A stretch of DNA of 64,000 bases from Lachnospiraceae bacterium (GTDB lineage: Bacteria > Bacillota_A > Clostridia > Lachnospirales > Lachnospiraceae), in assembly GCA_004556565.1 (NCBI GenBank), contig SFGN01000013.1:1-64000 (forward strand). The letters run 5' to 3'. Under the pieces are notes generated by a model that did no database searches, was not told the DNA's origin, and saw only the letters and a program-made list of their open reading frames with translations. A program made the translations under genes and the position numbers. Within the stretch, counting starts at the first letter, position 1, and the number at the start of each line of letters is the position of its first letter. Shown in pieces: positions 1 through 8,452 of the stretch.

Positions 1-66
1 GCAGAGGTGGAAGTGCGGTAACGCATGGAGCTGACTGTCACTAATAGGTCGAGGGCATAACCAGAG
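1..66 (+). rRNA. 23S ribosomal RNA, 3' end (partial)
   Basis: The first bases match the conserved 3' end of bacterial 23S rRNA, including the block CTGACTGTCACTAATAGGTC followed by GAGGGC at about 30-57. The rest of the gene lies outside the window. The exact 3' end is approximate. No 5S rRNA is recognisable between here and the terminator at 160, so the transcript seems to end without one. Confidence 0.9.
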
Positions 67-159
67 CAGGTGATAGGTAAAGATGGATGGATTGGAAGGG
101 TAGAAGTTCTTTATATGCAGTTTTGAAGGTACATAATTAAAATAATAGAAAGCTTATAA

Positions 160-186
160 ACAGTATCAGTGATGGTACTGTTTTTT
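160..186 (+). terminator. Intrinsic terminator of the rRNA operon
   Basis: ACAGTATCA pairs with TGGTACTGT around a GTGA loop (nine pairs, one G-U), followed by a run of T. It lies about 95 bases after the 23S end and plausibly ends that transcript. Confidence 0.85.
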
Positions 187-231
187 GTTGCCAGGCATAT
201 GAAAAAATGGTCCGGTGGACCATTTTTGAGT
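184..231. repeat. 48-bp palindromic dispersed repeat, copy 1
   Basis: This stretch is identical at 47 of 48 positions to 59462-59509. Its core is an 11-bp perfect stem, AAAAATGGTCC (203-213) against GGACCATTTTT (217-227), around a GGT loop. With its A-rich and T-rich flanks it could terminate transcription in both directions. It begins inside the T-run of the rRNA terminator, and copy 2 sits in the same place behind the tsf terminator. The family is not one I can name. Confidence 0.85.
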
Positions 232-299
232 ATTAAGAAAAACTATATGATTTTATTACGGATTGTCAGAAGTGTCAGAAACTTAAGTATACATATTCC

Positions 300-328
300 T
301 TGACTTTTAATAAGGTCAGTGTTATCCT
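300..328 (+). promoter_or_regulatory. Probable promoter of the lysine riboswitch-dapA transcript
   Basis: TTGACT (300-305) and TATCCT (323-328) are separated by 17 bases and lie about 27 bases before the riboswitch. The -10 box matches the consensus at only four positions. Confidence 0.55.
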
Positions 329-354
329 TATTTAGAAGTATTAAATAAGGAAAC

Positions 355-520
355 GTTAGATAGAGGTTGCGCTCTTTAAGAGTAAAATGCCGGATGTTCA
401 GGGCAGAAGAAAGTATTTGAAAGGAAAGAGTGCCGAAAGGATATGATGCCTGAGGTCGTATTGCTTGGGCATGGCATGAATAATGTCATGACTGTCATCG
501 TAAGATGGAGTGCTATCTGA
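355..520 (+). promoter_or_regulatory. Lysine riboswitch (L-box)
   Basis: The outer P1 helix forms between TTAGATAG (356-363) and CTATCTGA (513-520). Just inside it is the family's hallmark GAGGTTGCGC. GGAAAGAGTGCCGAAAGG at about 423-440 matches the conserved core, and the closing part carries the expected GGAGTGCTATCT. A terminator hairpin follows at 568. In this family lysine binding stabilises the aptamer and favours termination, so dapA should be repressed when lysine is plentiful. Position directly upstream of dapA supports the call. Confidence 0.93.
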
Positions 521-567
521 TTTATGCAGTATATGGTCTATGTGGCGTATATATGATGTATAATATT

Positions 568-596
568 AGAAACGGCACAATCTGTCGTTTCTTTTT
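568..596 (+). terminator. Riboswitch-controlled terminator before dapA
   Basis: AGAAACGGCA pairs with TGTCGTTTCT around CAATC and is followed by TTTTCT. It lies between the lysine aptamer and the dapA ribosome site, the expected place for the expression platform. Confidence 0.85.
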
Positions 597-627
597 CTGT
601 TTATGTATATGCGAGGAGGAAAAAACA

Positions 628-1512
628 ATGGCAATTTTTAAGGGAGCAGGTGTGGCAATTGTAACACCGATGAAAGATAATCTGGAAGTTAATTACGATA
701 AGCTTGATGAAATCATTGAGGAACAGATTGCAGGGAAAACTGATGCGATCATTATTTGCGGCACAACAGGAGAATCTGCCACAATGACAGAGGAGGAACA
801 TGTAGATGTCATTAAATTTGCAATCGACAGAGTTAAGCATAGAATTCCTGTCATTGCTGGAACAGGTTCTAATTGTACGGCAACAGCAGTTCAGTTATCC
901 GAAGAAGCTGATAAGGCAGGAGCAGAAGGATTGTTGTTAGTAACACCATATTACAACAAGGCAACTCAGAATGGCCTGATAGCTCATTATACTACAGTGG
1001 CGGAATCAGTAAAGGCTCCGATTATCCTGTATAATGTGCCAAGCCGTACAGGATGTGCCATTCAGCCGGCTACAGTTGCAAAGCTTGTTCATAATGTAGA
1101 GAATATTGTTGGGATTAAAGAGGCTTCAGGAGATATAGGCAATGTTGCAAAGATTATGCATCTTTGTGACGGGAATATTGATCTTTATTCAGGAAATGAC
1201 GATCAGGTTGTTCCGTTACTTGCACTGGGCGGAATCGGTGTGATTTCTGTCGTGTCTAATGTGGCACCCGCCTATGTACATGATATGGTTTATAAATTTC
1301 TTGAAGGTAAAGTGCAGGAGAGCTGTAAGATGCAGTTGGATGCTCTTCCTATTTGTGACGCATTGTTCAGCGAAGTTAATCCGATACCTGTAAAAGCCGC
1401 AATGAACCTGATGGGAAAAGAAGTAGGTCCGCTTCGTCCGCCTTTGACAGAGATGGAGGCACAGAATAAAGAGGTGCTGAAGAAGGCCATGCAGGAGTTT
1501 GGCATTCTGTAG
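628..1512 (+). CDS. dapA: 4-hydroxy-tetrahydrodipicolinate synthase
   Basis: DapA condenses pyruvate with aspartate semialdehyde, the first committed step to diaminopimelate for peptidoglycan and lysine. The 294-residue length is normal for this cytoplasmic TIM barrel. The pyruvate-binding GTTGE is at residues 45-49, Tyr135 and Arg140 lie in YNVPSRTG, and the Schiff-base lysine is Lys164 in GIKEASGD. The ATG at 628 follows GAGGAGGA by a good spacing. The frame stays open upstream to 505, but that stretch is riboswitch and terminator. Control by the lysine riboswitch fits the role exactly. An SLH protein gene starts 17 bases after its stop. Confidence 0.97.
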   Translation: MAIFKGAGVAIVTPMKDNLEVNYDKLDEIIEEQIAGKTDAIIICGTTGESATMTEEEHVDVIKFAIDRVKHRIPVIAGTGSNCTATAVQLSEEADKAGAEGLLLVTPYYNKATQNGLIAHYTTVAESVKAPIILYNVPSRTGCAIQPATVAKLVHNVENIVGIKEASGDIGNVAKIMHLCDGNIDLYSGNDDQVVPLLALGGIGVISVVSNVAPAYVHDMVYKFLEGKVQESCKMQLDALPICDALFSEVNPIPVKAAMNLMGKEVGPLRPPLTEMEAQNKEVLKKAMQEFGIL

Positions 1513-1529
1513 GGGAGGATATAAAAAGG

Positions 1530-2516
1530 ATGAAGGGAAAAGTCCGGGCAGGAGTGCTGGGATTATGGGTGCTGTTCTTGTTGCTGCTTTTCAGTATTCC
1601 TGTCTATGCGAAAGATGTGGATGACTATACAGATGTTCCTCAGGATGCCTGGTTTTATGAATATATTAAAGATGTATCTGATAAAGAAATTATGACAGGG
1701 TTGGATACAAATACTTTTGGTGTGGAAGATAATTTAAAAAGAGGGCAGTTCGCTACAATTATGTACCGGATCGCCGGCCGTCCGTCAGCCACATTTCAGC
1801 AGAAGTTTGTTGATGTGCCGGTAGATCAGTTTTTCTCCATTCCTGTGTCATGGGCAAATAATGAGGGGATAATTACCGGATATGGTGACGGATTTTTCGG
1901 ACCGGGTGATAATATCACGCGTGAACAATTGGTAACAATGTTGTACAGATACTCATTGATAAAGGGTTATGATGTTCTTGAAACCGGTGATTTTACGGCA
2001 TATCCGGACGGGGATGATGTGAGTTCATTTGCAGCAGCAGGTATGAGATGGGCACTGGGCAAAGGTCTGATTACCGGTGACCAGGGAATGATAAATCCCG
2101 GAGGGTATGTAAACCGTGCTGTCTGCGCTACGATCATATCCCGATTTTGCAAAATGTTAAGAAATGATGATGCACATGTGCATGTATATAATATTCCTAT
2201 CAGAATATATTATCAGGAAGTGGGACATGAAGAGGAACGGATCATTGTTCCGGAGACAGGACATTACGAAGACCGGGGAAAAACGGAAGCTATATGCGAC
2301 GGGTGCGGAGAAGTAATTACAGCCGACCCGTGGGGGCATTGTCAGGCAGAAGTAAATGCAGGAAATACGGCATGTTCTAATTATCACGAAGAATGGATAT
2401 CAAATTATGTATGGGTGGTTGATATTCCTGCAGTGACACAAAAAGTATGGGTGATGGATGTTCCCGGGAATAGTGAGGTTGTGGGATATCAATGTATCTG
2501 CGGCGCACATCGATAA
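1530..2516 (+). CDS. Exported S-layer-homology (SLH) domain protein
   Basis: This 328-residue protein has a signal peptide (MKGKVRAGVLGLWVLFLLLL...VYAKD), so it is exported. About residues 30-210 form three SLH modules with recurring pieces such as DVPQDAWFYEYI, GYGDGFFGPGDNITREQ and VNRAVCATIISRF. SLH modules usually anchor proteins to secondary wall polymers. The C-terminal 120 residues carry paired cysteines and histidines (ICDGCG, GHC, CSNYH, CICGAHR), which suggests a small metal-binding or disulfide domain. GGGGAGG precedes the ATG. It may be cotranscribed with dapA and so share lysine control; that link is inference. A terminator follows at 2562. Confidence 0.85.
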   Translation: MKGKVRAGVLGLWVLFLLLLFSIPVYAKDVDDYTDVPQDAWFYEYIKDVSDKEIMTGLDTNTFGVEDNLKRGQFATIMYRIAGRPSATFQQKFVDVPVDQFFSIPVSWANNEGIITGYGDGFFGPGDNITREQLVTMLYRYSLIKGYDVLETGDFTAYPDGDDVSSFAAAGMRWALGKGLITGDQGMINPGGYVNRAVCATIISRFCKMLRNDDAHVHVYNIPIRIYYQEVGHEEERIIVPETGHYEDRGKTEAICDGCGEVITADPWGHCQAEVNAGNTACSNYHEEWISNYVWVVDIPAVTQKVWVMDVPGNSEVVGYQCICGAHR

Positions 2517-2561
2517 CAATTTTTTAAATCAGTTAATTAGTATCAATAGATTTATCATTTT

Positions 2562-2595
2562 AAGGCATATCGTAATTATACGATATGCCTTTTGT
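2562..2595 (+). terminator. Bidirectional terminator between convergent genes
   Basis: AAGGCATATCG pairs perfectly with CGATATGCCTT around TAATTATA. It separates the SLH gene from the convergent XRE gene and can serve both. Confidence 0.85.
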
Positions 2596-2600
2596 CGTCG

Positions 2601-2819
2601 TCATAGCTGCTGATCAGATTTTGAAGGAATGTAGGTTACAATATCTTCTACCTGGCAGTTCAGAATCCTGCATAAATCATTCAGCGTTTTGGTGGAAATA
2701 TCTTTATTATGCTTCAGGCGATGAAGCGTACTGTGGGATATATGATGATTTGTGGTAAGAGTATACCAGTTTTCGGGAGATTTTTTTAATGTATTCCAAA
2801 ATGGAGAATAATCAATCAT
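2601..2819 (-). CDS. Small XRE-family HTH regulator
   Basis: This 72-residue protein is nearly all one helix-turn-helix domain: ...YTLTTNHHISHSTLHRLKHNKDISTKTLNDLCRILNCQVEDIVTYI, the YozG/Cro-type pattern of a conserved recognition helix followed by DLCRILNC and EDIV. It probably binds DNA as a dimer. I chose the ATG at 2819 because GGGAGGT (2826-2832) then sits six bases away. An adjacent ATG at 2822 is possible, while the upstream TTG at 2834 overlaps the ribosome site. A perfect palindrome at 2842-2856 lies just upstream and may be its own operator. Its targets are unknown. Confidence 0.85.
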   Translation of the reverse strand: MIDYSPFWNTLKKSPENWYTLTTNHHISHSTLHRLKHNKDISTKTLNDLCRILNCQVEDIVTYIPSKSDQQL

Positions 2820-2841
2820 CATGCCACCTCCCAATATATTG

Positions 2842-2856
2842 TTAACATAATGTTAA
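2842..2856. promoter_or_regulatory. Palindrome upstream of the XRE gene, possible operator
   Basis: TTAACAT-A-ATGTTAA is a perfect 15-base palindrome 23 bases before the XRE start. A second inverted repeat, ATATTCAC (2860-2867) with GTGAATAT (2890-2897), lies just beyond. Autoregulation is inferred from position only. Confidence 0.45.
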
Positions 2857-3022
2857 ATCATATTCACAAACTTGCATATCTTCGATAAAGTGAATATAAT
2901 AAGTATCGTGAGGAATTTGAGTGAGGTTTGGAATAGGTTCGGGATTTGTTCTTGTGACATACAAAACAGAGAATAATGAATTGGTTTTAATGGATTTTGA
3001 TTAAAATTGAATTTTGGACATA

Positions 3023-3056
3023 AAAAAACCTGAAAACATTACGTTTTCAGGTTTTT
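3023..3056 (-). terminator. Terminator after tRNA-Trp
   Basis: AACCTGAAAAC pairs perfectly with GTTTTCAGGTT, with T-runs on both strands. It begins two bases past the tRNA 3' end. Confidence 0.85.
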
Positions 3057-3057
3057 A

Positions 3058-3128
3058 CAGGGGATGAGAGAATCGAACTCCCGCCAAAGGTTTTGGAGAC
3101 CCCTATCATACCATTTGACCAATCCCCT
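3058..3128 (-). tRNA. tRNA-Trp (anticodon CCA)
   Basis: Read on the minus strand, the acceptor AGGGGAT pairs with ATCCCCT. The D-arm, the five-pair anticodon stem GGGGT/ACCTT with loop CTCCAAA, and the T-arm with TTCGATT are all present. The anticodon is CCA, reading UGG. CCA is not encoded at the 3' end, so it must be added enzymatically. Confidence 0.95.
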
Positions 3129-3311
3129 ATGTAGTGCTTTTGTTGAGCACTTGCTTATTATACTAAGAAATTTGGTGTTTTGTCAAGAAAAAAAATAGAT
3201 TTTTACTTGTTTTCACTAAAAGTGTTGCCTGTAACCTAAACTGTCTTTAGACATTGCTCATATTTTATATTACAGATGTCTGTTTTGTAAGGAGAAACAT
3301 TGATGGGGAAA

Positions 3312-3548
3312 GTACAACAGATTAAAGTACAGCAGATTAATATACAGAAGAGAAATATACAACAAAATGTACAGAGACAAGATATACAGCAGCGAGATGT
3401 CAAACAGCGAGATGTCAGGCAGCGAGATGTCAGGCGGCGAGATGTCAGGCAAAGAGATGTCAGGCAAAGAGATGTCCGTCAGCAAAATATCAAGCAGAGG
3501 AATGTCAGGCGGGAAGATGCCCGTCAGAAATATATGCGGCAAAGGAAA
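3312..3548 (+). repeat. 15-bp coding repeats giving a VRQRD pentapeptide array
   Basis: About sixteen units with the pattern V/I-(R/Q/K)-Q-(R/Q)-(D/N) fill the N-terminal cytoplasmic tail of the L,D-transpeptidase. The DNA repeats as GAGATGTCAGGCAGC with small changes, and is most uniform at 3396-3470. One early unit has only four residues. Confidence 0.85.
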
Positions 3549-3846
3549 CAAAAAAGACGGAAGAGGCAAAGAAGAAAATGGATTTTGGGGATACTTCTGT
3601 TGCTCACTCTCTATATAAGCACTGCATTCTTTTTTGAAGATAGATTTTTTTGGAAGACGAAAATTTATGGCATGGATGTTTCTTTAAAAAAAGTGGAGGA
3701 TGTCATAGATCTCATGAAAGAGAAGACAGAAGGATATGTTTTAACAATACATTGCGCCGATGGGACAGTAGAGCAGATTGAGGGCAAAAGTATTGATGCC
3801 GTATATCAGAGGGATCATGAGATGGAGAAACTGCTGAAAAAACAGA

Positions 3847-3886
3847 ATGTTCTTTTATGGCCACAGATGTTCTTTTATGGCCACAG
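3847..3886 (+). repeat. 20-bp perfect tandem duplication that breaks the frame
   Basis: ATGTTCTTTTATGGCCACAG occurs twice without a gap (3847-3866, 3867-3886), followed by the first five bases of a third unit. Because 20 is not a multiple of three, the extra copy shifts the L,D-transpeptidase frame; deleting one copy restores it. Confidence 0.95.
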
Positions 3887-4966
3887 ATGTTTTTTGATGC
3901 AAAATCATATAGTCCCCCGGTATCCATTTCATATAATAGAGAAAAACTGTTGCAGCAGATAGATTCGTTGTTTTGTGTTATGAACCCGGTACAGACGGAC
4001 CCAATCAGTGCAAAGCCTGTATTTGATGGAAATAAATTTGTTGTGGAGACAGAAGTTTATGGAACAAAAATTGATATAGAAGCGCTGAAAGGGAAAATAT
4101 CTTCTGCGGTTGAAATGTTTCAGACAGATATAGATCTTTTGAAAGAAGGTTGTTATTTAAAACCAAAATATAATTCGGAATCGCCGGAAGTACAGGGGGC
4201 ATGTGACATTATGAATCAGTACTGTAAGGCAAGTATTACATATAATATGCCGCCTTATACAGAAGTGGTGGATGCAGCGGTTATTTCCCAATGGCTTATC
4301 TGCGATGAAAATATGAATGTGGTTATGCAGGAGGAAAAAGCATATGAATATATGGCCGGGTTTGCCGCGAGGTACAAAACAGTTTCGGCAACCAGACCTT
4401 TAACAACTCCATGGGGAAAACAGACTCAGGTGACAGGGGGAACATATGGATGGAGTTTTGATGAAAATGCCGAGGCTGCCGCATTGATAAATTATATAAA
4501 AAACGGTGAAGTAATCACAAAAGAACCGGCATATACGCAATATGCAGCTTCACACGAATTACAAGACTGGGGGACAACCTATGCAGAGGTTGATCTTACG
4601 GAACAGCATATGTGGTATGTATCTGACGGTGCAGTTATATTTGAGACGGATGTGGTGACAGGAATGCCTTATGAGCATTCAACGCCCGAAGGGGTATATG
4701 CTCTTATTTCAATGGCACGTAATGCGTTGCTGGTAGGTAATATAATTCCGGAGACAGGTGAGCCGGAATACGAAACTCCTGTTTCTTGCTGGATGCAGAT
4801 CACTGAGGACGGGGTTGGATTCCATGATGCAACATGGCAGCCTTATTTCGGCGGAAGTTTATATTTATGGAACGGTTCACATGGGTGTGTAAATATGCCG
4901 CTTTCCGGGGCAGAGACGTTGTTTAATCTGATTTCACCGGGAATACCGGTAATACTGCATTATTAA

Positions 4967-5281
4967 GCTGATACATATTAAAATGACCTGTGTAAGAAAT
5001 TGATTTGTCATCAATTACTGTATCTGCCGCTTTTGCCGGCGGTTTACAACTGCGCTCCCGAAAAAGCATCCTCACCGAAACAGGGCATTATTCAGGGTGT
5101 ATTATACCAGATATATATGGATTGTACAGATGCAGATACAATATATATGAATTGTATAAAATCAGGTACAAAGACCGGTTTGACGAATTTCTCGTTTTAC
5201 AGCCTTGTAAGATTTTTTATCCGGTGTTATACTATGCAAGACAAAAGAAAAAGATGAATTATGACAAGGAGGATGCAGAAA
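4967..5281. other. Intergenic region before pflB
   Basis: Of about 315 bases, only the pflB promoter at 5205-5233 is clear. Two imperfect direct copies of ATATATATGNATTGTA (about 5112-5127 and 5142-5157) overlap an ATTGTA...TACAAT inverted repeat (5121-5126, 5137-5142), a possible regulator site. I found no convincing terminator behind the L,D-transpeptidase gene and no gene. Confidence 0.5.
5205..5233 (+). promoter_or_regulatory. Promoter of pflB
   Basis: TTGTAA (5205-5210) and TATACT (5228-5233) are separated by 17 bases and lie about 50 bases before the pflB start. Confidence 0.75.
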
Positions 5282-7534
5282 ATGGCACAGTTTGAACAGT
5301 GGACCGGCTTTACAGGAGAAAATTGGAAAAGCTCTGTAGATGTCCGTGATTTCATTCAGAACAATTACACACCATATGACGGAGATGAGTCCTTTTTGGT
5401 TGGACCGACAGAAGCAACGGACAAGTTATGGGGCAGGCTGCAGGAATTGCAGAAAGAAGAGCGTGCAAAGGGCGGAGTTCTCGACATGGAGACTGAGGTT
5501 GTATCCGGTCTTACAGCATATGGCCCCGGATATATAGATGAGGATATGAAGGAGTTAGAGAAAGTTGTCGGCCTTCAGACTGACAAACCGCTGAAGAGAG
5601 CATTTATGCCATACGGCGGTATCAATATGGCTGTTAAGGCTTGTACGACTTATGGATATCAGCCGAACCAGCAGTTGATTGATATTTTCACAAAATATCA
5701 TAAAACACATAATCAGGGTGTGTTTGATATCTATACACCGGAAATGAAAAAAGCACGCCACAACAAGATTATTACAGGACTTCCGGATACATATGGACGT
5801 GGACGTATCGTTGGCGATTACCGTCGTGTTGCACTGTACGGTGTCGATTTCCTTATCTCCAGAAAGCAGTATGATTTTGAACGTTATGCAAGACACGGCA
5901 TGAAGGGAACTGATTTCCGCCTCCGTGAGGAAATTGCAGATCAGATCAGAGCACTGAAGGATATGAAAGAAATGGCAGCTTCCTACGGATTTGATATTTC
6001 CCAGCCGGCAAAGGATGCTAAAGAAGCAGCACAGTGGCTGTATTTTGGATATCTTGCCGCAATCAAGACACAGAACGGAGCTGCAATGAGTGTCGGGCGT
6101 GTATCCACCTTCCTTGATATTTATATCCAGAGAGACCTGGAGAACGGAACGATCACCGAGAGCGAGGCTCAGGAGCTGATCGACCATATGGTTATGAAAT
6201 TCCGTATGGTGAAGTTTGCGAGAATTCCTTCTTATAATGAACTGTTCTCAGGAGATCCGGTATGGGCGACACTCGAAGTAGCAGGTCTTGGACAGGACGG
6301 ACGTTCTATGGTAACGAAGAATGACTATCGTTTCCTTCATACACTCGAGAATATGGGACCTTCACCGGAGCCGAACCTGACAGTCCTGTATTCAGAGAGA
6401 CTTCCGGAGAACTTTAAGAAATATGCCGCACATATTTCCGTGACGACAAGCTCTATCCAGTATGAGAATGACGATGTTATGCGTCCGGTATGGGGCGATG
6501 ATTACAGCATCTGCTGCTGTGTATCTGCTACGCAGACCGGCAAGGAAATCCAGTTCTTCGGAGCACGCGCGAACCTTGCAAAGTGCCTGCTCTATGCGAT
6601 TAACGGCGGTGTCGATGAAAAGACAAAACAGCAGATGGGACCGGCGTACAGACCGATCACATCCGAATATCTTGATTATGATGAGGTTATGGAGCGCTAT
6701 GATGCAATGATGGAATGGCTGTCCAAGTTGTATGTTGACACATTGAACATGATCCATTACATGCATGATAAATACAACTATGAAGCTGCCGAGATGGCTT
6801 TGATCGATACTGATGTAAGACGTACATTTGCAACAGGTATCGCCGGATTTTCACATGTAGTAGACTCCCTTAGTGCCATCAAATATGCAAAGGTTAAAGT
6901 AATCCGCGATGAAGACGGTCTTGCAGTCGACTTCCAGACAGAAGGTGAATTCCCGAGATACGGAAATGACGATGACAGGGCAGATGAAATTGCTGTATGG
7001 CTTCTGAAGAGCTTCATGCACAAACTGAGCAAATGCCATACCTACAGAGATTCTGAGCCTACAACATCTATACTTACAATTACGTCAAATGTAGTATACG
7101 GTAAGGCAACAGGCTCACTTCCGGACGGAAGAAAGATGGGAGAGCCGCTGTCACCTGGGGCAAACCCGGCATACGGAGCAGAGAAGAATGGTCTTCTCGC
7201 ATCTCTGAACTCTGTAGCTAAGCTGCCGTATGAGCTGGCTCTGGACGGTATTTCCAATACACAGACAATCAGCCCTTCTGCACTCGGCCATGACGATGAA
7301 GAGCGTACAAATAATCTGGTTAATGTCCTTGACGGATATTTCAGGCGCGGTGCACATCATCTGAATGTTAATGTGTTCGGTACGGATAAGCTTGTGGATG
7401 CTATGGAACATCCGGAAAAACCGGAATATGCGAACTTCACAATCCGTGTGTCAGGATATGCGGTTAAGTTTATTGATTTGACAAGAGAGCAGCAGTTGGA
7501 TGTAATCTCAAGGACATGCCATACTTCCATGTAA
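5282..7534 (+). CDS. pflB: Formate C-acetyltransferase (pyruvate formate-lyase)
   Basis: This glycyl-radical enzyme converts pyruvate and CoA to acetyl-CoA and formate, the central anaerobic step of mixed-acid fermentation, in the cytoplasm. The 750-residue length is typical. The active-site cysteines are in ICCCVSA (Cys411-413) and the radical glycine is Gly725 in RVSGYAVKF. The start MAQFEQW at 5282 lies nine bases after AAGGAGG; an ATG directly abutting that site is too close to be used. Its activase gene follows 154 bases downstream. Confidence 0.97.
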   Translation: MAQFEQWTGFTGENWKSSVDVRDFIQNNYTPYDGDESFLVGPTEATDKLWGRLQELQKEERAKGGVLDMETEVVSGLTAYGPGYIDEDMKELEKVVGLQTDKPLKRAFMPYGGINMAVKACTTYGYQPNQQLIDIFTKYHKTHNQGVFDIYTPEMKKARHNKIITGLPDTYGRGRIVGDYRRVALYGVDFLISRKQYDFERYARHGMKGTDFRLREEIADQIRALKDMKEMAASYGFDISQPAKDAKEAAQWLYFGYLAAIKTQNGAAMSVGRVSTFLDIYIQRDLENGTITESEAQELIDHMVMKFRMVKFARIPSYNELFSGDPVWATLEVAGLGQDGRSMVTKNDYRFLHTLENMGPSPEPNLTVLYSERLPENFKKYAAHISVTTSSIQYENDDVMRPVWGDDYSICCCVSATQTGKEIQFFGARANLAKCLLYAINGGVDEKTKQQMGPAYRPITSEYLDYDEVMERYDAMMEWLSKLYVDTLNMIHYMHDKYNYEAAEMALIDTDVRRTFATGIAGFSHVVDSLSAIKYAKVKVIRDEDGLAVDFQTEGEFPRYGNDDDRADEIAVWLLKSFMHKLSKCHTYRDSEPTTSILTITSNVVYGKATGSLPDGRKMGEPLSPGANPAYGAEKNGLLASLNSVAKLPYELALDGISNTQTISPSALGHDDEERTNNLVNVLDGYFRRGAHHLNVNVFGTDKLVDAMEHPEKPEYANFTIRVSGYAVKFIDLTREQQLDVISRTCHTSM

Positions 7535-7688
7535 TAAATATACCGGTATTTTACATGGGATATAATAGTATTATACAGTGAAAACCAGGGGCGGGTACTG
7601 CAAAGCGGCATCTGCCTTTTTTGGAAGACAGGTCTTATAGGATATGTCTTCCCCTTCAGGTTATCAGATTAATTTGAGGTGAACAAAC

Positions 7689-8420
7689 ATGAAAGGGTAT
7701 ATTCATTCTTTGGAGAGTTTTGGGTCTGTTGACGGACCGGGAGTCCGGTATCTCATATTTTTCAGCGGGTGTGCAATGAGATGCCAGTTCTGCCATAATC
7801 CGGACACATGGGATATGAAAACCGGAACAATATATACTGCGGATGAACTTTTGGATAAGGCCGAAAGATTTCGCTCTTACTGGGGGAAGGAAGGAGGCAT
7901 CACTGTCAGCGGGGGAGAGCCTCTGCTTCAGATGGAGTTTCTTACAGAATTATTCAGAAAAGCAAAAGAGAGAGGAATTCATACTACATTAGATACGAGC
8001 GGAAACCCCTTTACAAAGGAAGAACCATTCTTCGGAAAGTTCCGGGAACTGATGAAATATACAGATCTGGTGATGCTTGATATCAAGCATATTGATGATG
8101 AACAGCATAAGATATTGACAGGGCATACCAATCGGAACATCCTTGAATTGGCACAGTATTTGTCAGATACAGGGAAAAAGATGTGGATTCGTCATGTGCT
8201 TGTGCCAAAGCGGAGCGATTATGACGAATATCTGACCCGGCTTGCAGATTTTATCGGAACATTGAAGACCGTAGAAAAAATGGAAGTACTTCCGTACCAC
8301 ACGCTCGGTGCATACAAATGGAAAGAACTGGGTTATGAATATCAGCTTGAGGGAATCAAGCCCCCGACGGAAGATCGGGTCAGAAATGCAAATCAGATCT
8401 TACATGCCGGGAAAAGATGA
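7689..8420 (+). CDS. pflA: Pyruvate formate-lyase-activating enzyme
   Basis: This radical SAM protein abstracts hydrogen from the PFL radical glycine using a 4Fe-4S cluster and S-adenosylmethionine. The cluster cysteines form CAMRCQFC (28, 32, 35), and the SAM-contacting SGGEPLLQ lies near residue 75. Length 243 is standard. GAGGTGAAC precedes the ATG. An imperfect GAAGACA...TGTCTTC hairpin lies in the 154-base gap after pflB, so the pair may be cotranscribed with attenuation or processing. The DUF4317 gene follows 32 bases later. Confidence 0.96.
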   Translation: MKGYIHSLESFGSVDGPGVRYLIFFSGCAMRCQFCHNPDTWDMKTGTIYTADELLDKAERFRSYWGKEGGITVSGGEPLLQMEFLTELFRKAKERGIHTTLDTSGNPFTKEEPFFGKFRELMKYTDLVMLDIKHIDDEQHKILTGHTNRNILELAQYLSDTGKKMWIRHVLVPKRSDYDEYLTRLADFIGTLKTVEKMEVLPYHTLGAYKWKELGYEYQLEGIKPPTEDRVRNANQILHAGKR

Positions 8421-8452
8421 TTTCCATAGTTTCACAGAAAGAGGGAAAATAA

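Larger units (their letters stand above)
3303..4966 (+). pseudogene. L,D-transpeptidase (YkuD), frame broken by a 20-bp duplication
   Basis: Family members cross-link peptidoglycan stem peptides (3-3 links) outside the membrane. The start at 3303 follows AAGGAG. In order come a basic pentapeptide-repeat tail (residues 4-82), one membrane helix (WILGILLLLTLYISTAFFF), a region like the domain that often precedes YkuD, and a C-terminal YkuD domain with the catalytic motif SHGCVNMP. The frame breaks at 3847-3886, where 20 bases occur twice in tandem. Upstream translation runs on to a stop at 3962, and the catalytic part (open from 3857) is out of frame. With one copy removed the gene is open for 547 residues. 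As read, the enzyme is not made as one anchored chain. It could be a reversible slippage switch or an assembly error. Confidence 0.85.

Noticed and set aside
505..627. N-terminal extension of DapA
   Set aside because: The stretch is the end of the lysine riboswitch and its terminator; the real ribosome site is at 611-620.
3378..3530. CRISPR array
   Set aside because: The repeats are contiguous 15-mers in a coding frame with no spacers; no cas genes are present.
3270..3569. Minus-strand open frame rich in LPDIS repeats
   Set aside because: It is the mirror of the 15-bp coding repeats of the L,D-transpeptidase and has no ribosome site.
5000..5280. Small open frames before pflB
   Set aside because: They overlap the promoter, lack ribosome sites and have no protein-like pattern.
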